A stretch of 64,000 nt of DNA from Gymnopus androsaceus JB14 (lineage: Eukaryota > Basidiomycota > Agaricomycetes > Agaricales > Omphalotaceae). Below are positions 45,093-54,045 of the stretch, piece after piece (position 1 is the stretch's first letter; the number at the start of each line of letters is the position of its first letter). The position numbers were made by a program, and so were the translations under genes. The stretch lies in contig ML769465.1 of assembly GCA_009733575.1 (NCBI GenBank), forward strand, positions 4,339-68,338. The letters are read 5' to 3'. Below the pieces are notes generated by a model that worked only from the letters and a program-made list of their open reading frames with translations, was not told the DNA's origin and did not search any database.

Positions 45093-46750
45093 TAACGAGC
45101 TGTGGTTCTGTTGATTCAAGTAGTGCAGAGTAATAAACACTAAATGATCGGAATACAGGGGGTTTGGCTATCAATTTAAATAGCGAGGGTGCATTGTCAA
45201 AGGTTCCGCAAAGAAAATACTCTATTTGTCTCTCAAAATTGACTGGTGTTTCTCAAAGTGCTGCTGGTAGATGATTGAAGGATAGGATCTCCTTTTCTAA
45301 TCAATCTATACTGATTCAGGGCAATGATAGGGGCAACAATATAACAATGACAACAAAAAGAACCACCAACAATATGGCTTGGTTCAACAAAGTGATTCCC
45401 AACAGTAGGGCAAAACCACTCAGGACAACAGACAGTTTGTTTCCTGTACACCTGAGCTCAGTTGCAAGAGATGGTTGTTTCTCGGTGGTCACACTAGACT
45501 CCTCAAAACTACAACAATTTGACTTGGTTTAAGTTGGGGTTTTCACAATCGCTAGGGTTATAAGTCACTAATGCTGGGCACAATAAACAACTCTTTCTGT
45601 ACCACACAAAGTATTACTTTGGTTCACAAGGGAGTGGTATCTTTCCTGTCTCAGCTGTAGCTATGTCAACAAGGATTCACACTAGCAACAAATGAGGTCC
45701 AAAGGTAACTTGTTTTGCAAAGGAAATATAGCTAGGCTTCTATACTACTCTCAGCCAGACACTGGTTAAATAATAAAGTACTTCGAGAATCCGGAGAAAT
45801 GGTACAACTTGTTCAGAAAAGGAGAAATTATCATAAAATAGTCCGTATATGCATATATCTGCAACCCTAATGTCCGTTTGTCTGCTTCTTATGGGTATTA
45901 CACCCTATTTCTATCTGGGTTATGCACCTTTGGTCCTTTCCTGGGCGACGCGTACTGCTATGTAGCTGACACATGCCCAGTGCCGTGCTCACTAATCCCA
46001 TCATAGTTCTGTTTCTTGTCATAACTTATTGTGTCCTCCTTTCTTTCCTTCGTATTATCATTCTCTGTCCTCGTAGCTTCCCAATCATATCCATATTCCT
46101 ATATCCCTGAAGTATATTCATGTGGGAAAACACCAACTAATGTACAGTGTTATTCTCCTAGCTCAAATCTCTGTTTATTACGCATTGTTTCTTCTGTTTC
46201 TTGGCAGACATGTATGCCTTCCAATACTGGTACACGTCACCTCAAGGGTCTATGTATGCTCTCTTGGCTTCATCAATCCTTCTGTTCTGGTTTTGTTCTT
46301 TTTGGCATATGCCATTTATCTGTTGTTCGGTGCCAAACAAATTATTAGCACTTCCTTGGTATCAAGCTTTGAAGTACCCTTCGGCTATCATGAAAATCTT
46401 GACATTAGCCCACTTGAATTGGTTCTGTCCCATTTCGCGAAGTCCATATCCTTCCATAATCCCTGAGTTACTTGTCTTCAGAGTGTATCCTTTTGAGCTT
46501 GAGTCTATGTGAGCGATGTGCCTCTTTTAATATGAGTGCTGGCGTTGACATGCCAGTGAGACTCTGCTACCAGACTATGGATTCCTACAAACTACTTAGA
46601 GCTGATATTCAGTTCAATACCGTGGCTCTGTTGGTCTGAGTACTTCCACACTTACTAGACTTGTTACAGCTATCAGCTTGGGCTTACTATAGCTCTCTTA
46701 TACCGTCTCTAGAAGCAAACTTGTCAAGAATCGCATTCTCAAGGTCTTTC
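45093..46750 (+). repeat. inverted-duplicated block, copy 2 (partner 13812-15482)
   Basis: Reverse complement of the 13.8-15.5 kb block with point and small-indel divergence. Plus-strand coding-like peptides here (for example MYAFQYWYTSPQGSMYALLA near 46210) are matched by the minus strand of copy 1. Both copies are broken. Flanked on the right (46760-46860) by CCTGAACCTG / CCAGGTTGG words. Confidence 0.78.
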
Positions 46751-46863
46751 CAAAAATTTGGCATATTCGCGGGAAACCTGAACCTGAGTTGCCAGGATCG
46801 GGTAAGGAGCCAGGTCCAGGTTGGATTGGGATCTTCTGACCTGAACCCAACCTGGAACCATCA

Positions 46864-47047
46864 CTAGGCTGCTATAGGCTGCTATGGATTGCTATAGAGC
46901 ATGACATCTGTCAATAGGCAATATAATTTGGGAAGTAGTAACTCATAGCTACCCATAGCAATTCATAGCAGTTCATAGTTCTATGGCTGATATGGCTTGC
47001 TATGGCTTGCTATAACAGCTATGGCAATTATCCAGGTTTTGCTGATG
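46864..47047. mobile_element. CATCAGCAAAA element, right end only (CTATGGC-word subtype)
   Basis: GCTGCTATAGGCTGCTATGG and CATAGCAATTCATAGCAG words lead to the end CCAGGTTTTGCTGATG at 47047. The left terminus is not found, so it is truncated or joined to the adjacent word-rich piece. Confidence 0.6.
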
Positions 47048-47262
47048 ACTACAGCTTGATTTTCCCTATTCAGGCATCTTTTTGTATGATGATTCCTACT
47101 CATCTTTTGTCTCTCTTAGACTCTTACTCAGACTTCCTCTTTCTCTCATTGCTTTCATCTTATCTCCCCAGACTTGTTAGTGGCAGTTATCATCTGCAGA
47201 AATTATTATTATTTGCCATAACTCAGTCATTTTTGCATGTTTATGGTTTATGGTTTCTTGTA

Positions 47263-48236
47263 AGATAGAGGACAGGCAAACCCAGCCAACCCCACGTGAG
47301 CATGTCACATGTTACATCACGCTCCTTATTTAGTAATTTTCCATGCGTAAACTCTTCTTCGCCTCTTGTTAGCCCAACCAGAGTTGTTATACAAAATCCA
47401 CCTCGAACATTTCATTTAAATACATCTCATAAGGTTATCCAATTTTACCTGTGATTTTTCAATGGAATCTGTGCGAGTTATATACAAAATACTATCAAGA
47501 TGTATGAGTATTGCTAATTACAAGTGAAGAAGTGTACACTATAACTATATACAAGCAAAGATATGATACATATATGACCATGGATACAGGATAAGCATAT
47601 ACAATGCAATAATAACAATAAGAATATGTACTAGGTGATGTTTTCGTCAAGCAATTCTTGCATAATTGAATCAGGAAGTATACGCCGGTGACCTCTGTAT
47701 TTGCAAGCAGCCCAAGCAGCTTGTCATCCATTCAGTCCTCAAGCATAAGTATCCATGAATTGGTAAGTCCATACAACAAATCAATGGATTGTAATCAAAG
47801 GAACCTGCTCCAATGCTTCCAAGGTGTTCCAATGAAGGTCCTCCTCTCGAATGGACTCCGGATAAAAGCAATAGATCCAGTTTCAAACATGGCTCTGTAC
47901 CCAATTTTTGCACTTGCCCATCTGTAAACGCGAAGAAAAAGAAAGTAAACGATGGAAAAGCTTATACAGAAATCTTACTTTTTGTGATTAGCGCGATTAG
48001 CGGAAGTAGCCAGAATTGTATCTCATATTTCTCTCTCATTTTTTAGTTTAAAAGTATAGAAAAAAGCTGATCATTGAGATGAGATACGTTCTCATTGATC
48101 GTTGGGAGCAGATTTTGTCAATAGCCCTTAGAAAGAGCACAATTTATTGAAAAGTAGCTATACTGATGAGAATTACCAAATAAAGGGCGTCACGATCTGC
48201 CACGTGGGGTTGGCCGGGTTTGCCTGTCCTCTATCT
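47263..48236. mobile_element. 974-bp TA-flanked element with about 37-bp TIRs and transposase-like remnant
   Basis: Ends AGATAGAGGACAGGCAAACC and GGTTTGCCTGTCCTCTATCT, TA on both sides (47261-47262 and 48237-48238). The left TIR continues CAGCCAACCCCACGTG with one mismatch to the right arm. The minus strand (about 47930-47640) reads HWNTLEALEQVPLITI, then FMDTY, then GLNG.QAAWAACKYRGHRRI, resembling a transposon ORF common in basidiomycetes that I cannot place. It is broken by stops. Confidence 0.68.
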
Positions 48237-48238
48237 TA

Positions 48239-48820
48239 TTACTTATGCTATTCATTCTGGCTGCACTGTTGCCCTGCTTGCATGCATGTGATTATACAAA
48301 TATATATATCTGATTTTTCCTCTTTTTTTCTTGTTGATACTTCATAACTGCTTGATTCGCTATGGCTATGTATCCCTCTGTTTCATCTTCTCTCTCTCTA
48401 TTTCTTGCAATGTATAAGTAGCATATAGACCAAGCTGTAATACAAGTATCAGTAAATCTTTACATGTGCATTTAAGCCCTGTTGACTGTGAATGTGTCCA
48501 AAAAAAAGGAATGTCAAAGTGGTATATCGCATCAGTCAAAAATATCGGGCTGCCTTACTGTACTACCGTATTTGGAAGCTTTTGCTCATTTTAATGTGAC
48601 AAAAAGTCAGAAAAATCAAAAGAAAATGTTTTTAGAAAGAAATCTTTCAATAAGACAGCTTTTGAATAACAGAGTATCTTGCATCTTACATGGGAGGTTC
48701 ACATTAAGTCATCCGAGCACCTCATAAATATTTTCTAAGACCCAACAAATTTGACACTCATGCCTTCAAACAGCCATGATATCAGCAGGCTTTGTTTTGA
48801 TGTGCACTTCAATACCATCC
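48239..48820. other. unassigned interval
   Basis: No gene or repeat supported. The sequence to the left of the adjacent element (about 47060-47250) resembles the reverse complement of unit Y around 62700-62930. Confidence 0.35.
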
Positions 48821-50394
48821 CTAAGGCTCATGGTATTTGGGGTCTGATGAACAATTAGTGAAAGGATCACACAAAAATAGAAGCCCACTTACTGAATCAT
48901 GTTGACTGTTATTTCCCGGATGAGCTCTCATTGTTTCCAAGCTCACCCAGTTAGCGGTGTTATTGTCAGTGTTCAACTTCTTTTGGAGATAATCCCGATA
49001 GTTCAACCTGGTTAAGAAATTAGATGGATAATTTTGATTATTATAAAGATGGAGTCTGTCCTGACGTGGCAAGGAAGCAGTTCATGTAGGACTTGGGGAG
49101 AACAAATACAATTGCACTCCAGTATTCTGTAGATGGCAAGGTCATAAACTATGATTAAAGATCATCAAGTTGTTCGAAATTTCTACCCGGAATCAAAAGC
49201 TCACAGTAATCAACTGAGCAAGTGACAGGAGTCTGTGCAAGGCATGAGTACAAAGCAATATATAAGCACTGCTCCCTTACTGACATTGTGATCAAATTTG
49301 TGTTTACAGTTGCAATAACGATTAAATTGATAATATGGTTGGACCTTCCGCAAAAAAAAGTTGATGAAAAAAAATGGAAGATGGAACTACTTGCACTAAC
49401 TTTTTAATCCCTGAACGAGCGCGGTACAGGCTTGATGCTGTGTATTTTGAATCATTCATCGGGATTTGGTGGGGATTGCTCTGGAAAGCACTCACTGAGT
49501 GTTATAGTAAGAATTGTATCGAAAGCAATCCCACTTGCAGTTGACACTCTAAATGCCAGCTTAAATAAATGACATGAGTCACAAATTTATGAAGCTAAGA
49601 AGATTCTCACTGCAAATTCCAATAAATCTGGGTTTAATGAAAATTCTGTAGCGTGGTCTTGATATCCCAGAATTGCAAATGCTGTTAGTGTAGTGATTAT
49701 TACTTACTGAGAGAAATTATAGTACTTAAATTAAGAACGCGACCTACCAGATGCTGCCCCTATCAGAACTAGAAATAAGCTTGCATATCCCATAGAGCAA
49801 AGACTTAGCTACATGCCACAATTGAGAATAGACAGTGCAAGCTAAGTAGAGATGGGCACGAATAGCGAATATTTGCAAATGTTCATGGATATTTGGTATT
49901 TGTTATTCGTGAATAGAGTATTTTTTTTGACAAATATATTCGTGACACAAATGTTTACTCGAGTGGAAATATCTGTTTCAGAACCACAAATATTCGTGGT
50001 CATTGAATCGTGAATATTCACGAATACTTGTAGATAGCTAATACTCAACTTGGGCATAGAAATAACAACTTAAAAGTACTTATAAGTTCACTATTAGTAC
50101 TCAATATGTATCAAAACAGCTACAATACATATATACAATTTTGGCATGTCTGGGAATTGAACTCACTGGTCCCCGACACTGACCGAAGGGAAGGGAGGGT
50201 TCTGTCAACAATGATCAGAACAAAATGGAACTGAAACTTTACATTTTTTTTCACGGTCTCGCAATTGATATATTTGATTTTTACATCTTGCTTTTTGTCT
50301 GCCCCATCGTCTTCATTGGTCATTGGATTTAGACCCATACATTTAACAGAACATCTGATTTATATCTTGCGTCGCTGTCCTCTTTGCTGACTTG

Positions 50395-50910
50395 TGTTTA
50401 CCATTGTGTGATGAAGCACTTAGACAGAACTCCTTTTCACTCAAATTGTCTTCTCTGCAGACTATTATACCTCGGCGCATGAATAAAGGTGCTCTTGTTG
50501 ATCAGATTATAATGAAGTGTTTAGCAAAGACATGCACACTCCAATTTACTCCTGGCATTCTCCAACCTCGCGTTGGCCAATGTGCTTACAGCTCAGAGCA
50601 TGTATATGCCTTACCCACATCAGGTGCTCTACAACAACTTTCAGGTCATTAATTGCTGGCTTGTTGTTGACAAAAGTTCATCGTCTTTATTGGGGCAGAC
50701 ATCACGTCCATGTTCATGACCTTACGTGTTGTCCTGCGATGTGGAGAACTTTCACCGATTCTGCGACTTGGAACTTGCGGTGGGGGTCAATGCGGGAACG
50801 TTTGGATTTGTCGGTGCACTGGACAATCACTGGAATGTGAGTATCCACAGTGTCCTCTCAAAGGGACCTGGACAATGCATGTGAAGCAGTTTCCTTGGTA
50901 AACTTGATTT
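50395..50910 (+). pseudogene. captured coding-like fragment, not recognised
   Basis: Open plus-strand pieces (IIPRRMNKGALVDQIIMKCL near 50461) are preceded by an acceptor-like CTCTGCAG at 50460 and followed by a GTGCTC donor-like site near 50629. A second frame near 50660-50880 contains AVGVNAGTFGFVGALDNHW. Looks like host-gene DNA carried by the hAT-type element. No domain assigned. Confidence 0.35.
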
Positions 50911-50979
50911 TTGCTTAACAATCATGTTCATGAACTTCAGTGCATTACACGGTTGATACATTTGCGATTTTAGTTATTA

Positions 50980-51327
50980 CATCAGGAAAAATGGTCTGGG
51001 CCCAGGGCTGACTTTAGGTTGACCCACAATGACCTAAAGAGACTTAAGGGAACCTAAGGATACCTAGGTCTCCTAGGCCACCTAGGTTGCCTAGACTGCC
51101 TCAGTTTCTTTGAGGTCACCTAGGTTGCCTAGGATTTAGGGATAAACCTTGGGAATTTGAGGCAACCTGAGTAGACCTGAGTAAACCTGAGTAAACCTGA
51201 GGTAACCTGAGGTAGCCTAAGGTAGCCTGGGGTAGCCTGGAAGACCCAAGGTGACCATGGTGACCAGGGTGACCAGGGTAGCCTAGGTTCCCTAGGTCAT
51301 CATAGGTTTAACCCCTTTTTGCTGATG
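50980..51327. mobile_element. CATCAGGAAAA element, CCTAGG-word subtype, nested copy
   Basis: The left end is CATCAGGAAAAATGGTCTGG (same as 26162), the right end TTTTTGCTGATG. TA on both sides (50978-50979 and 51328-51329). The interior is CCTAGG and GGTAACCTGAG words. One end has CATCAGG and the other CATCAGC, which links the two end variants into one group. Confidence 0.78.
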
Positions 51328-52792
51328 TATCATAGCCTTTAGAGGAGTACCCGGTCAGAGGCCTGTCGGGGATTGCCGCGATAGCTGCGCTAAGGATTAG
51401 CTATTGTCGGAAGGCCTGACCTTAATCCAGAGTCGGCGCCGACAACCACTTACAACCACCAAGCCATATGGATTTTGTTACATTTACCTAACCATACATG
51501 TATATACCTATCCAAACAATGTTCCAAAACATATACTAAGTTTATTTATCCATAAATATACTTAAACAGCTAAGTACATAAGTCAATTATATTTTTTTTT
51601 CTTTCAATGAATACTGGCTACCCAGAAAAGTAACCGGAATTTTTGCCGGCCAGCCTGGCACAAAAGATTCCGGTTACGGGTAGCGAGTATATTCAAGTAT
51701 TTGTCCCGAAATACTTGTATTCGTGTATATTTGTTACTCGAGTGTTTATAACTGAAGATACTCAAGTATTTATCCGAGTATAAATAGTTGATTTTGTAAG
51801 TAAATATTCATGACACGAATGACGAATATACTCGAGTACATATTCATGCCCACCTCTAAAGCTAAGTATCCCGATCAATACCAAATGCAAGAGCAGTGTA
51901 GGTATGCTTACAGTAAAAAACACCAATGCAATCCTAATAGGTTTAATGTATGCTATAGCACTGGTGACCCACAGGTGAAAGCAGAAGAATCTGAATATTT
52001 GAGTCAGCATTTTCCAATAAGTATACTCAGTAGAGAGATGTGCACCATGAACAGTTGGATAAGAAGAATGATACTAATCTGAAAAGGAAGATTACTAGAT
52101 TACTTAAACAGTAGGCTCAAACATTGGTTAACATACACCAACAAGGCCCTCATCCTGGATCATAGTCCAAGTCAGATGCGACGCGAGCTGCTAAAAGAAT
52201 ATCTTACCATAGTAAGGAGCCTTTCAGAAAATCAACTGTATAGTAGTACTCGAGCAAGTGTGACACTTACTTTGAACCACTATTTGGACCTCCAACCGTA
52301 AGCGCAATAGGGTTGAGAAAATCAGTAATGAGAATTCTATATATCCCAGCGGAGTAGAGGCAATGATGTACTGTATCCAAAGCCTGTTAAGAGTTTATAA
52401 GCAACTGTTGTCAGAATAATGTATGAAAATCGTACACTAGGAACATTTTAGCGATGCAGAAAACTATTGAAGGATTAATGCTCACAACAAGACCAGGACA
52501 AAGCATGTCATTGCCCAAGTATCAAATTGGCAACAGCGCGAAGTGAGGTACAAGAATGTTTGCACACAGGTGGCACCATATAGCCTGTAAGAGACGTCAA
52601 TAAACCGGAGAAAAAGAGAACTATGGTCTGACACTGTGGCGAAACTAGAGTCTATGAAGAGTGCACCAAGAGAATTGTTGAATGAAGGGATTGTTATTCC
52701 ATTGGGGATTGTAGTTGAAGCCATTTGACGGATTGCCAAAGACTCCTTGTGTCATCTTATATTCCCAACGCTTATATTAAATTGGCAAGTTG

Positions 52793-53720
52793 TCAAGTCT
52801 CCACGATCTTACAAGAAGTGGAAGGCTCGACAAAACCTCCATTAGTGTTGCTGCAAGGTAAAGTAGAGCAGGGTAGAGCTGAGACTGAGGTGGCAGACTC
52901 GGTACCTCGATCAAGTCTGGGCGAGGCAAGGTTGATGGCCTTGCTGAGGTGACTCGAAGTAACGTTCCAAATTTGGATCCGGCTTTGCACAAATTGCGTC
53001 GAAGTCTTCACCTTAAAGAGATTTGAGCATGTACTCCTACTTAGTCATTAAAAAACATCGATGAACGAGGAGCCGAATGCAACAGAATAAGAATGGTCCC
53101 ACAAGCGTTAGAACTACGTCCATGAGCAACAAGCTGGAAATACGAAAAAAAAGGATGTATCTAAATGGTCAAGGCAAGGTCGCAAGGTGATCAAACTTGG
53201 TTAGAACCAAGGTGAGGTAAGTTCAGGGTTCAAGGTACCTCTACCAGCACTAGACTCCACTCCCAATGTGTGCCCCTACTCGGACGGACTCTCACATGCT
53301 GCAAGTCCTGCCTCATCGGTACTCCGAATCAACAGCATACATTTGGGTTTCTGTTTGCATTACCACTATTGAAATTGTATCAACCCACAATAATATCTCA
53401 GTTCGCTTCATGGTTTTGGAGTGCGGTCTTTCCGGAATTGCTATCCACAGCAAGCAAAACAGCAGTGAAATAAAAAAAGAGATTCCAATGATCATGACGA
53501 ACGGAATTAGGGCAAAGTCGGCAGACCAAGCGGAGAAAGGAGGTAGTATGGAATTGCGGGTTTCCGAGGATTATCATCACAGCTACACCACTGCTCGACA
53601 CACACCAGATTGCATTGAATGCATTGCCCAATGCCCAGAAGAAAGATATCTGCTCATCCGTCGGCAGTAACCCCACCCCCCCCCCCCCCCCCCCCCCCAA
53701 ATGATTATGTGATTGCCGTT
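52793..53720 (-). pseudogene. membrane-protein-like remnant upstream of the DUF6534 gene
   Basis: Minus-strand pieces: LPTDEQISFFWALGNAFNAI near 53660-53600; a frame with FVMIIGISFFISLLFCLLWI and ERPHSKTMKRTEILLWVDTI near 53500-53380; LLLMDVVLTLVGPFLFCC near 53130-53080; and a polar tail ending with a stop at 52793. These could be exons of one multi-pass protein, but frame changes are needed and the N-terminus abuts a 23-base C tract (53676-53698). Family uncertain. Confidence 0.38.
53676..53698. repeat. poly-C tract
   Basis: 23 consecutive C bases (G on minus). A likely length-unstable tract and a place where assembly length may be wrong. Confidence 0.9.
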
Positions 53721-53883
53721 CACTCCGAGCCTTCGCGGCGCGCCTCTCATCACTAGGCCATTTTGAGTTGAGAAACAGGTGATTGTAACTGTTCATCAGG
53801 TTTATGTGCGCTGGGCGGGATATGCGCCCAATGGCGCTTAAAAATCATAGAACAAATATCGAATAAATAAATTGGGCGCAGCG

Positions 53884-54045
53884 CACGCCTCCATAGCGGA
53901 TGCGGAGGAATGTGTCCTAAGGACTTTCAGCCCACAAAAGAAGCAATCACGATTGTATTAGGAGCAACAGAGAGGTAAGTTCTAACCTCGCGACTTCATC
54001 TTCTCCTCGTCCGTGTCTACAAACAATATTCCCTCCATCACTCCA
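53884..54045 (+). repeat. end fragment of repeat unit Y
   Basis: From CATAGCGGATGCGGA to CAATATTCCCTCC this matches the last part of unit Y at 58873-59035 and 63037-63190 with moderate divergence. It ends where the large inverted-repeat element begins. Confidence 0.7.

Larger units (their letters stand above)
49847..51858. mobile_element. 2,012-bp hAT-type element inserted in the DUF6534 gene
   Basis: Ends TAGAGATGGGCACGAATAGC and, reverse-complemented, TAGAGGTGGGCATGAATATG. The perfect 8-bp direct repeat AAGCTAAG flanks both sides (49839-49846 and 51859-51866). TATTCGTGAATA-like words fill both subterminal regions (49860-50040 and 51690-51850). The interior 50170-50980 holds intron-containing coding-like sequence of unknown origin, and a CATCAG element is nested at 50980-51327. 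A shorter relative is at 55296-56087 in the opposite orientation. Confidence 0.85.
48821..52724 (-). pseudogene. DUF6534-type multi-pass membrane protein gene, split by a 2-kb hAT-type insertion
   Basis: Reading from ATG 52724 down: MASTTIPNGITIPSFNNSLG, then ALFIDSSFATV; intron; LYGATCVQTFLYLTSR near 52580-52530; intron; ALDTVHHCLYSAGIYRILIT near 52390-52330 and DFLNPIALTVGGPN. Hydrophobic segments at about 52080-51870 follow, then the insertion 49847-51858. The gene resumes near 49840; IINLIVIATVNTNLIT near 49330-49280 and TEYWSAIVFVLPKSYMNCFL near 49125-49070 match the conserved C-terminal membrane region. After an intron comes LNYRDYLQKKLNTDNN. These are the order and spacing of basidiomycete DUF6534 proteins. 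Several joins are frameshifted, so it is decaying as well as interrupted. Function of the family is unknown. Confidence 0.65.

Noticed and set aside
51604..51700. Independent MITE CTGGCTACCC...GGGTAGCGAG with TA flanks
   Set aside because: The same hairpin is present at the same place in both hAT-type copies (49847-51858 and 55296-56087), so it is an ancestral part of that family here, although it may once have been an insertion.
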